Position numbers and translations under genes: made by a program
Shown here: one piece after another, positions 1-6,027 of the stretch
Numbering within the stretch: the first letter of the stretch is position 1
How the letters are laid out: each line of letters starts with the position of its first letter
Source of the DNA: Euryarchaeota archaeon UBA106
GTDB taxonomy: Archaea; Thermoplasmatota; Poseidoniia; Poseidoniales; Thalassarchaeaceae
Direction of reading: 5' to 3'
Length of the DNA stretch: 10,111 nucleotides
NCBI GenBank assembly: GCA_002502365.1
Contig: DAOJ01000090.1
Coordinates: forward strand, 1-10,111
The notes under the pieces: model-generated
What the model saw: only the letters and a program-made list of their open reading frames with translations
What the model was told of the DNA's origin: nothing
Database searches by the model: none

Positions 1-258
1 GGTAATTTACTGCCTCGATTCAAAGTTAAAGTTTGGAATGGCCGAACACAGATTTCAATCCATGTTAGAGCTACCTCACGGGCAAGGTGGGTATTTGACC
101 AACCTACTAGAGCAGGATTTGTTAGCCATTTAACCTACAATGAATACCCTCTTGAGGTCGAAAAGATTGCAATTCTTGATGAGCAAGGATTGCGTTCTGT
201 AGATGATTATGAATGGATTAGAGGAAATGCGGAACACGCATGGGGAATTCTCAATTAA
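1..258 (+). CDS. 3' end of an unrecognised protein (partial)
   Basis: The first frame is open from the window edge to a TAA at 256-258 and encodes the last 85 residues of a protein whose start lies outside the window. I do not recognise the family. The segment is mixed in character, with several aromatic residues and basic patches near its start (PRFKVKVWNGR), and it ends in an acidic, Trp-containing tail (DDYEWIRGN, then AWGILN). No membrane helix or known motif is visible, and it looks like the end of a soluble domain. The reading frame is supported by the absence of stops over 85 codons and by ending cleanly 77 bp before the next start. The function is unknown. Confidence 0.6.
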   Translation, partial: GNLLPRFKVKVWNGRTQISIHVRATSRARWVFDQPTRAGFVSHLTYNEYPLEVEKIAILDEQGLRSVDDYEWIRGNAEHAWGILN

Positions 259-335
259 TCCCATTCAATTTACGAAGGCTTACGCCGCACCGTTCATAAC
301 CGGTATCAGAGTGAGACATAACCCGAGGAATAGAT

Positions 336-884
336 ATGAGTGCAGACGAGGTAATTACACAAGCGGCTCAACTGATTACTGGTGGAGACTACGGTGGAGC
401 AATGGGAGTATTCGAACAATACATCGAATCCAACCCTGATGACCCAGCAGGTTATCACGGATGGGCAGAAGCGGCACTTTTCGACATCCAAGAAAATGGT
501 AATCTCGACGATAAAGGAAATGACAGAATCAATGAGGGTCAAATTAATGCATACTTTAGAAGAGCTGCAAATATGGCTCCGGACAATGCGGATTATAATG
601 CTGCATACGCCAATGCACTTGTTGAATTCGATCGTATTCCGATGGCGGTTAGACAATTACACAAGTTAGTTGAAATCGGTAAAGCTTCAGATGATACTGA
701 CGTATCGTTTCACCTCTATGAGGCTGCTCGTGGGTTAATCGATGCGATTGACCTGAAGACGAACTTCGATAGAAGTGCCCCTATCGCAAGACAGTATATT
801 TCAGAAGCAGTAACCTTTGCATTATTGGGTCTAGGATTTACATCTGCAGAAGAAGCAGTTGAATACCTCGGCCTAAATGAGTGA
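336..884 (+). CDS. Small TPR-like repeat protein
   Basis: A 182-residue soluble acidic protein with no signal peptide or membrane helix. Residues 8-42 read as a TPR unit: paired helices with the small/aromatic spacing (GGDYGGAMGVFEQYI), then the loop NPDDPAGYHGWAEA, with P at the end of the second helix. A second unit lies around 70-100 (YFRRAANMAPDNADYNAAYANAL). The rest (about 105-180) is predicted helical and less repeat-like. TPRs mediate protein-protein contacts, and the partner cannot be read from the sequence. The ATG at 336 is preceded by GAGG at 325-328, a 7-nt spacing. The gene ends 12 bp before the TruA-like gene on the same strand, so the two are probably co-transcribed. The TPR call is by eye, and a generic helical-repeat protein is the alternative. 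Confidence 0.75.
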   Translation: MSADEVITQAAQLITGGDYGGAMGVFEQYIESNPDDPAGYHGWAEAALFDIQENGNLDDKGNDRINEGQINAYFRRAANMAPDNADYNAAYANALVEFDRIPMAVRQLHKLVEIGKASDDTDVSFHLYEAARGLIDAIDLKTNFDRSAPIARQYISEAVTFALLGLGFTSAEEAVEYLGLNE

Positions 885-896
885 AGAGGGTTAATT

Positions 897-1778
897 GTGA
901 CCAGCGACCTCTTCATGGTCGCATTCGGGTACCATGGGGCCGAGTTCCATGGTTCTCAGATCCAACCAGACGTCCGTACGGTTCAAGGAGAAATTAAAAT
1001 CGCCTTGGAAAAGTTAGGATGGTGGTCAGATAATTGTCTAGAGATATCTAGTAGAACTGATTCAGGAGTCAGTGTAAGGATGAATTTGGCAACAATATCT
1101 ATTCCAATTGAAATTGCAAATAGTATTACAGAATCTACCTTCATCTCTGCTCTTAACGACCATTCTCCCGATGACATAGTATTTTGGAAGGCCGATAGAG
1201 TTCCAAATGGAACAAGGTCAAGATTAGCCGAAAAGAGGCTCTATATGTATCGTTGTGAAATGATAAAGCGCTGGCCTGAGAATGTGAATTTCGCTGAATT
1301 TAAAGAAGCCTGTGAAGTCTTCGTAGGGCATCATGACTTCAGCAATTTCTGTAGAGTTGATCCAGATAGGAGTCCGATAAGGTCGATTGAATCTTGTCAG
1401 CCCTGGCTCGATGCTGACAACCGGGTTGTTGGTTTTTCAGTTGTTGCAGAGTCATTTCTTTGGAATCAAATACGTCGAATTGCTTCGGCATTACAACAAT
1501 TTGCAAATAATGACATCCAACTAATTGATATCAAGCAGGCATTAGAAAATCCCAAGCAAGCATCAGACCTTGGTCTAGCATCTGCCGATGGACTTCTACT
1601 TTGGGAAATTAGCCACCCTGATTTTTCATACAAATTTCAAAACTCAATGATTAATCATGACATGAGCCGTCCTCCCAAGGGGAAAAGAACCCACAAACAG
1701 TGGCTTAATCTAGCTAGGATGGAAAATAGTTCGATGTTGGAAAGAGAATGGTTAGCCCTCATCCAAGCCGCAAGGTGA
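897..1778 (+). CDS. truA: TruA-family tRNA pseudouridine synthase
   Basis: A 293-residue homologue of TruA, which isomerises uridines in the tRNA anticodon arm (U38-40 in characterised members) to pseudouridine. TruA landmarks appear in order: GYHGAEFHGSQ and a VQGEI helix (11-33), the catalytic-Asp motif SSRTDSGVSV with nucleophile D55 (51-60), a KRLYMYR strand (113-119), FVGHHDFSNFCR (142-153), SFLWNQIRRI (186-195) and the closing SADGLLLWEI (229-238). The usual family motif is GRTDxGVHA; here the flanking Gly and His are Ser. About 55 residues after the core carry a basic patch (PPKGKRTHK), longer than the typical bacterial protein. The start is GTG, chosen because GAGGG at 886-890 sits 6 nt upstream; a Met at residue 7 lacks such a site. 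The 3' end overlaps the convergent riboflavin kinase gene. The exact modified positions are unknown. Confidence 0.9.
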   Translation: MTSDLFMVAFGYHGAEFHGSQIQPDVRTVQGEIKIALEKLGWWSDNCLEISSRTDSGVSVRMNLATISIPIEIANSITESTFISALNDHSPDDIVFWKADRVPNGTRSRLAEKRLYMYRCEMIKRWPENVNFAEFKEACEVFVGHHDFSNFCRVDPDRSPIRSIESCQPWLDADNRVVGFSVVAESFLWNQIRRIASALQQFANNDIQLIDIKQALENPKQASDLGLASADGLLLWEISHPDFSYKFQNSMINHDMSRPPKGKRTHKQWLNLARMENSSMLEREWLALIQAAR

Positions 1779-2193
1779 CAATGTCACCATCTGAACAAGA
1801 CAATACTTCTCTCAAAAACGAACTGGAAATCACCTCAGCGGTTTCTGTGTGCCTAGTCAAGTCCGGAATTAGAATAGCGCATCTAATCCATTTTTCTCCA
1901 TTTGATGTGATACTGGCAGGGAATGCAGTTGCCCCACCGAAAGAGCGTCCATCCCTTTCAAAACCAGCAATTCTAATCGACTCTATTTTGGTAGTCGTTT
2001 CGCCTTTTTCTAAACCGGCCTCAATTCTTAACTCACGATATTTATCTATATCTTTTTCTTCAACATCTACATTGAGAGTACCCGGCCATGCTCCTGCCCC
2101 AAGTACTGATTTGAATTGCTCTTGATAGTGGGTCTGAGCCATGAATACATGGGCTCTTCCCAATCCACTCGCCACTGTCCCAGACAGGCGCAT
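1759..2193 (-). CDS. ribK: CTP-dependent riboflavin kinase, archaeal type
   Basis: A 144-residue protein matching the archaeal RibK (formerly DUF120) family, which phosphorylates riboflavin to FMN using CTP rather than ATP. The family pattern is complete: GTVASGLGRAHVFM (5-18) for the nucleotide-binding start of the barrel, FKSVLGAGAWPGTLNV (27-42), a GR-FGGATAFPA segment (82-93), the CAILIPDLTRHTETAEVIS stretch (105-123), then LREVLSCSDGD (127-137) near the end. Its length equals that of the stand-alone kinase of Methanocaldococcus, so there is no N-terminal HTH domain of the kind some archaeal versions carry. The ATG at 2193 is the only sensible start because an in-frame TAA lies 21 nt upstream. 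It sits 44 bp downstream of the MBL-fold gene and is probably co-transcribed with it. Its last 20 bp overlap the end of the convergent TruA gene. Confidence 0.93.
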   Translation of the reverse strand: MRLSGTVASGLGRAHVFMAQTHYQEQFKSVLGAGAWPGTLNVDVEEKDIDKYRELRIEAGLEKGETTTKIESIRIAGFERDGRSFGGATAFPASITSNGEKWIRCAILIPDLTRHTETAEVISSSFLREVLSCSDGDIVTLRLG

Positions 2194-2237
2194 ACCCTTC
2201 CGTTGACCCCATTACAAATAAGCATCAGTATTTGACC

Positions 2238-3113
2238 CTACAATTCGATGCTCCAGGCTCTTTTACCCACCGTAAGTCCAGCAGCCTTGATTGCTTGTGA
2301 CTGAGCGCTATTTGAGTTATTGAGTGGATTAGTGTGGTTTAGGTGTATGAGAATTATTTCTGGACCTTCATTTTCCGATTCTTGTAATCTTGAAAGAGTA
2401 TCCTCAACAGTTGGATGCGGTACCTTTGTTATATCACGACCTGGTAGTTCTTCACCATTCCAGAAAGTAGCATCAAGTAATACATGAGTCAGATTCATAG
2501 AACCAAACCAATCATGAGGATTGGAATAGCCTACTGAGCCTAAAGTATCATCCCAATCATCGTGATCGGGGAGAAATAGTACTCTACTTTTTTCACCCGA
2601 AATCAAAATCGCATGGGTATCTGAAACATCGTCTCTATGAGGTACTGGGATGAATTCGAACCTAACTCCATCCTTTTCGAAAATAGGTGGATTCACTGAA
2701 TCAGATTCAACTTTAGAAAACGGTTGCATTAAATTTCTAGTTGTCAAAATTGAAGCCACCGAATCGCTAGAAACAAGAGTGATGTCTGTACATCCCATAG
2801 CTTCTTTACCAAATTGCCCAATTCCTTCAATATGACCCAAGTGGGCATGAGTAAGTAGGACTGAATCAGGTCTTACTGGTTTTTCCAATCCACAAGCATT
2901 CGCCCAAATGTTCAATTGTTCAGGAAGTGCTCTACTAACTTCAATGAGATGCATCCCTCCAGAATTATCTCTAACTCCCAAAGAGACAGGAAATCTGCTT
3001 TTTTCTGGGTTCTCAAATGCTGCACTACAATTCTGGCAGCCACAGCCTGCTTGAGGAATGCCTCCGTCCTGAGCAGTCCCCAAAATGGTCAGAGTAGCGG
3101 TGAAGGTTTCCAC
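2238..3113 (-). CDS. PqqB/PhnP-like metallo-beta-lactamase-fold hydrolase
   Basis: A 291-residue protein of the MBL superfamily, closest in pattern to proteins often labelled 'PqqB-like'. It opens with LGTAQDGGIPQAGCGCQNC (11-29), whose Cys cluster (C24, C26, C29) resembles the structural metal knot of PhnP-like phosphodiesterases. The metal motif is THAHLGH (88-94), with Gly where classical members have Asp. Later ligands are likely H159, the D183/D185 area (FLPDHDDWD), D214 and IHLNHTNPL (256-264). The start is GTG at 3113: codons back to an in-frame TAG contain no ATG, GTG or TTG, and the conserved LGTAQDGG begins at residue 11. No Shine-Dalgarno is visible, so the message may be leaderless or short-leadered. 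No other PQQ gene is present, and the protein has no PqqA substrate nearby, so a role in PQQ synthesis is doubtful. A phosphodiesterase or other hydrolase is more likely. Confidence 0.85.
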   Translation of the reverse strand: METFTATLTILGTAQDGGIPQAGCGCQNCSAAFENPEKSRFPVSLGVRDNSGGMHLIEVSRALPEQLNIWANACGLEKPVRPDSVLLTHAHLGHIEGIGQFGKEAMGCTDITLVSSDSVASILTTRNLMQPFSKVESDSVNPPIFEKDGVRFEFIPVPHRDDVSDTHAILISGEKSRVLFLPDHDDWDDTLGSVGYSNPHDWFGSMNLTHVLLDATFWNGEELPGRDITKVPHPTVEDTLSRLQESENEGPEIILIHLNHTNPLNNSNSAQSQAIKAAGLTVGKRAWSIEL

Positions 3114-3172
3114 AGACTGTGAGATAAGGCAGCGTTGAAAGACTCGTCGATGAAGCTAGTCTGCTGTTCCGA

Positions 3173-3178
3173 TTATAT
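3173..3178 (+). promoter_or_regulatory. Probable TATA box for the KBL/BioF-type gene
   Basis: TTATAT is centred about 30 nt before the GTG at 3206. Archaeal TATA boxes usually sit about 26-27 nt before the transcription start, which would put the transcript 5' end at or within a few bases of the start codon. A 5-bp inverted repeat (ACATG at 3193-3197, CATGT at 3203-3207) overlaps the start and could be chance. Confidence 0.4.
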
Positions 3179-3205
3179 CATCAAGGTTAACGACATGTCA
3201 GGCAT

Positions 3206-4387
3206 GTGAGCGGAGACACCTCTTGGATGAAGAAGCGATTCGATGACCTCAAAGGTCAAGGTTTGGAATGGAATCCTCCTACCCTACAATCAGCAAACCA
3301 GCCACGTGTAACCATGGATGGTCGTTCCACTATCATGCTCTCGGCAAATAATTATCTTAATCTTACAAATCATCCAAGAGTTGTTCAAGCAATGATTGAT
3401 GCTACGAAAAAGTATGGTGCAGGAAGTGGTTCAGTTAGAGCGATTGCTGGAACAATGGATATTCATCTAGAAGCCGAATCAAAGGTAGCGGAATTTAAGC
3501 AAGTTGAAGCCTCCTTGATTTATTCTGCAGGGTATACTGCTAATGTTGGTCTTATTCCCTCATTAGTTCAAGGAAAACAAGATGTAATCATCAGCGACGA
3601 GTTGAATCACGGGTCAATAATTGATGGAGTTCGATTAACAAAAGCGCAGCGGGCGGTTTACTCACACAATGATATGAATGCTCTAGAAATGGTATTGAAT
3701 GATTATTCTGATTCTGATAGAAAATTGATTATCACAGATGGAGTATTTTCGATGGACGGAGACATAGCCCCATTGGACGAAATTTCATCTTTGGCAGAAG
3801 AGCATGGAGCTATGGTTTACGTTGACGATTGCCATGGAGAAGGAGTTCTAGGTGAAGGAGGTGCGGGAATCGTTGATCACTTCAAATTGCAGGGTAAAGT
3901 CGATTTTGAAGTAGGTTCATTTTCGAAAGCGTTAGGGGTTCAAGGAGGAATCGTAGCAGGTTCAGAAGAAGTTCGAACTCACGCGCTAAATCATTCTCGC
4001 TCCTGGTTGTTATCAGGAAGTCAACCTCCCGGTGTTGCAGCGGCACAAAAAGCCGCGGTTGAAGTATTAATGAATGAGCCAGAACATCATGCAAAACTTT
4101 GGGAAAATACAAATTATTTCAAGAAAGAATTGGAGTCACTCGGATTTGATACAGGGGTGTCTGAAACTCCAATAATACCTGTAATGTGTGGTGATTCCTC
4201 AGTTGCAAAAGGGCTTTCAAATGAAATGATGAATGATGGAGTTATGGCGGGGGCAATCGTGTTTCCGATGGTGGCAAAAGATAAGGCTCGTGTAAGAACT
4301 CAAATGTCTGCTGGTTTAACTCGTGAGGATTTAGATGAGGTTCTACTAATTTTCGAGTCCGCAGGAAATAAAGTCGGTCTAATTTGA
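3206..4387 (+). CDS. KBL/BioF-type PLP-dependent acyl-CoA:amino acid C-acyltransferase (alpha-oxoamine synthase)
   Basis: A 393-residue fold-type I PLP enzyme of the alpha-oxoamine synthase family (glycine C-acetyltransferase, 8-amino-7-oxononanoate synthase, ALA synthase, serine palmitoyltransferase). These condense an acyl-CoA with a small amino acid and usually lose CO2. Visible landmarks are SANNYLNLTNHP (46-57), the GAGSGSVRAIAGT loop (71-83), DELNHGSIIDG with the PLP-stacking H135, TDGVFSMDGDIAPL (177-190), VDDCH with D207 and H210, the PLP lysine K241 in SFSKALG, and RVRTQMSAGLT with the probable carboxylate-binding Arg363. Glycine acetyltransferase (kbl) is the best guess, but no threonine dehydrogenase is adjacent and biotin genes are absent, so the acyl donor is undetermined. 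GTG at 3206 lies about 30 nt after a TATA-like box, which fits a leaderless start. ATG at 3227 (residue 8) with GGAG 11 nt upstream is the alternative. Confidence 0.9.
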   Translation: MSGDTSWMKKRFDDLKGQGLEWNPPTLQSANQPRVTMDGRSTIMLSANNYLNLTNHPRVVQAMIDATKKYGAGSGSVRAIAGTMDIHLEAESKVAEFKQVEASLIYSAGYTANVGLIPSLVQGKQDVIISDELNHGSIIDGVRLTKAQRAVYSHNDMNALEMVLNDYSDSDRKLIITDGVFSMDGDIAPLDEISSLAEEHGAMVYVDDCHGEGVLGEGGAGIVDHFKLQGKVDFEVGSFSKALGVQGGIVAGSEEVRTHALNHSRSWLLSGSQPPGVAAAQKAAVEVLMNEPEHHAKLWENTNYFKKELESLGFDTGVSETPIIPVMCGDSSVAKGLSNEMMNDGVMAGAIVFPMVAKDKARVRTQMSAGLTREDLDEVLLIFESAGNKVGLI

Positions 4388-4396
4388 GGTGAAAAT

Positions 4397-4819
4397 ATGG
4401 TTGAATCCTCTACTTTGGCGGCGCATGAGATAGATGCGATGATGAAGAGGATTCATGCAGTTCCAATCATTGAAACTTTACAGATGGAAATCCTAAGGCT
4501 AGATAAAGGTGAATGCGAAGGATTTGTCCCTAGGGCAAAGAAGTGGGACGGAATTTACGAGACTTTCCATGGAGGTTTACTAGCAACAATCGCGGACACT
4601 ATTACCTGTTGGGCAATTTTAACTAAAATTGGCTCTGAAGCAAAAGTTGCTACCACTGACTTCAACATTCGATTCCTTAGACCTTGCAATTCAGGTGTAA
4701 GATGCGTTGCTAGAGTCATCAAAGCGGGAAAGACAATGAATTTATCAGAAGCACAGATTTTTGATTCTGATGATAAACTCGTAGCTGTTGCTCAGGTAAA
4801 TTACATCAAATTGAATTAA
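4397..4819 (+). CDS. PaaI-like hotdog-fold acyl-CoA thioesterase
   Basis: A 140-residue single hotdog domain of the PaaI/4HBT type, which hydrolyses acyl-CoA thioesters. The diagnostic helix reads FHGGLLATIADTITCWA (57-73), with H58-G59-G60 and the likely catalytic acid D67. It is followed by strands ATTDFNIRFLRP (85-96), VRCVARVIKAGKTMNLSEAQIFD (101-123) and AVAQVNYIKL (130-139). The length is typical of the family. The start is secure: GAGGTGA at 4386-4392 overlaps the TGA of the preceding gene and sits 4 nt before the ATG, so translation is probably coupled to the acyl-CoA-using PLP enzyme. That linkage suggests shared CoA chemistry, perhaps clearing stalled or unwanted acyl-CoA, but the substrate cannot be read from the sequence. 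Confidence 0.88.
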   Translation: MVESSTLAAHEIDAMMKRIHAVPIIETLQMEILRLDKGECEGFVPRAKKWDGIYETFHGGLLATIADTITCWAILTKIGSEAKVATTDFNIRFLRPCNSGVRCVARVIKAGKTMNLSEAQIFDSDDKLVAVAQVNYIKLN

Positions 4820-4825
4820 TTTCTA

Positions 4826-5446
4826 TCAAATACCAGCCTCGGAGACAACCTCGTCTAGATCATCGTCTTCGATTCCATCAACAATAGGAGAATCCTCAGG
4901 TTCTATTGTAATCCTCATACCTTCAAATGGATCTAGCCCTCGGTCTATACGGTCCAACATTCTCCATCTTGGGGCGTAGGATAAATGGATATACAATGGT
5001 CCTGGGAGTAATGAAAGAAACCAACCTAGATTTTCAACAATCTCAGGAGTATTTCCAATCATTGACCAGGTCAGTAATAGAAGGCCGATGAATGGTATTG
5101 GAAACAAGTAGCGTCGTCGATTCTCTAGCCTAACTGGGGGTCGTTTAAACATCCCCGAAATAACTGTTGAAAAACCACCAAGACTTGCAGTCATAGCACA
5201 AAAAATGATGCTTATCGTACCCCACTCATTAGCTACTGTTTGCCAATCGGTGGAATCCAACCAACCAGCATAGGCGAATGGAACAATAAGAGTGAGGCTA
5301 GCTAGGAGTCCATACACAATACCAACAAAAACTGGATGACAAATTGTTAATGGATACTTGAGGAATAACTGGCTTAGAGATCCTCCTTCAAGCATCAGAC
5401 GGTGTTCTTCGTCGAGACCCTCCAGTGCCTCACGCCAACCCGCCAT
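4826..5446 (-). CDS. Unrecognised four-helix membrane protein with acidic C-terminal tail
   Basis: A 206-residue protein with no family that I recognise. Residues 1-30 are soluble and charged (DEEHR). Hydrophobic helices follow at about 39-61, 75-99, 113-132 and 138-156, with a basic loop between the second and third (KRPPVRLENRRRY, 101-113) that by the positive-inside rule is cytoplasmic. An amphipathic basic stretch (RWRMLDRIDRG) precedes a strongly acidic tail (EPEDSPIVDGIEDDDLDEVVSE, about 182-203), presumably also cytoplasmic. ATG at 5446 has no Shine-Dalgarno, but a TATA-like element is centred 27 nt upstream, so the transcript is probably leaderless. Its end faces the thioesterase gene with only 6 bp between. 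It could be an integral-membrane assembly or sensor component; no function is claimed. Confidence 0.75.
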   Translation of the reverse strand: MAGWREALEGLDEEHRLMLEGGSLSQLFLKYPLTICHPVFVGIVYGLLASLTLIVPFAYAGWLDSTDWQTVANEWGTISIIFCAMTASLGGFSTVISGMFKRPPVRLENRRRYLFPIPFIGLLLLTWSMIGNTPEIVENLGWFLSLLPGPLYIHLSYAPRWRMLDRIDRGLDPFEGMRITIEPEDSPIVDGIEDDDLDEVVSEAGI

Positions 5447-5469
5447 CGGGCACGGGCACTAATCTTCTT

Positions 5470-5476
5470 GTAATAC
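5470..5476 (-). promoter_or_regulatory. Probable TATA box for the membrane-protein gene
   Basis: On the minus strand this reads GTATTAC, centred 27 nt upstream of the ATG at 5446. That is the distance expected for a leaderless archaeal transcript, and no Shine-Dalgarno lies between. Confidence 0.4.
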
Positions 5477-5484
5477 GGTTCCTG

Positions 5485-5490
5485 AAAAAA
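5485..5490 (-). terminator. Candidate T-rich terminator after the DUF309 gene
   Basis: A run of six T on the minus strand (six A on plus) begins 28 nt past the DUF309 stop codon. Archaeal RNA polymerase commonly terminates at oligo-T tracts without a hairpin. Its place between this stop and the likely downstream promoter suggests that the membrane-protein gene is transcribed separately. Confidence 0.35.
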
Positions 5491-5517
5491 CTTGATTTAT
5501 TGTGTGTTTTTTGAACA

Positions 5518-5949
5518 TTAGGCTATTTCTATAGTTACTGATGTTGTTTCCAAATTCCAATTTGGCTCATCACTTGCAGCATCACGAATGAAGGGTATCA
5601 AAGAAGTACGTAACTTAGAAACATCAACACCCCAAATTCCATGTTCTACACCTGATAACCTAACAAGAAGTTTTGAGGCCATATTTACAACTCCTCTGAT
5701 TTTTTCTCTTTCGTAATTATACAATAAAGCGGCTATCTGGATAATGCCTTGCACGGCATCAGTTTCAACTCTTTTTCCTAGTGGTTTCAATGATTTCCAG
5801 AGGTCTTCCCAAGCCTCGTGAGCGTGCCAAAACTTCCCGTCATTGAATAAATTGCAACCTTCGATAAATAGGCTCTGTTGTGTTTCATTTAGCTCATCCC
5901 AAGCCATTAATCCGGGGTCGTGAGGTGTTTTTTCTCCCCTATACATCAC
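5518..5949 (-). CDS. DUF309 family protein
   Basis: A 143-residue, mostly helical soluble protein with the DUF309 signature: FIEGCNLFNDGKFWHAHEAWEDLWK (28-52), carrying the conserved H44-E45 and W-E-D-x-W pattern, then VQGIIQIAALLYNYER (66-81), with Q67-G68 and Q71 of the conserved QGxIQ turn. DUF309 is widespread in bacteria and archaea, and its biochemical role is not established to my knowledge. The clustered His/Glu/Gln residues look like a polar or metal-binding pocket, but that is inference. The first codon is GTG at 5949, with an adjacent ATG at 5946; GGGAG lies 6 or 9 nt upstream respectively, so either may be used. It is divergent from citrate synthase over 78 bp, with the membrane-protein gene downstream on the same strand. 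Confidence 0.88.
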   Translation of the reverse strand: MMYRGEKTPHDPGLMAWDELNETQQSLFIEGCNLFNDGKFWHAHEAWEDLWKSLKPLGKRVETDAVQGIIQIAALLYNYEREKIRGVVNMASKLLVRLSGVEHGIWGVDVSKLRTSLIPFIRDAASDEPNWNLETTSVTIEIA

Positions 5950-6027
5950 GCTTCACTCCCTTACACCCACGGACGTAGAGATTATGACGGGTTCCCTGCC
6001 GAGAGTAATCGATAGGAGAGGGATGGG

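Noticed and set aside
306..656. Minus-strand open frame of 116 codons opposite the TPR-like gene
   Set aside because: The sense strand has a good ribosome site and a TPR pattern; the antisense translation is Cys/Ile/Val-rich, typical of a shadow frame.
1748..2125. Open plus-strand frame of 125 codons opposite the riboflavin kinase gene
   Set aside because: It lies antisense to a gene with full family motifs, its translation is Ser/Pro-rich low-complexity without recognisable motifs, and it has no ribosome site.
2830..2853. MBL-fold metal motif HxHxDH appears broken (HAHLGH)
   Set aside because: HAHxGH is the usual form, as I recall it, in the PqqB-like subgroup, so this is a subgroup trait rather than decay.
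3191..3208. ATG codons at 3195 and 3204 as starts for the KBL/BioF-type gene
   Set aside because: Both share one frame that meets TGA at 3207-3209, immediately after the second ATG; neither is in frame with the enzyme.
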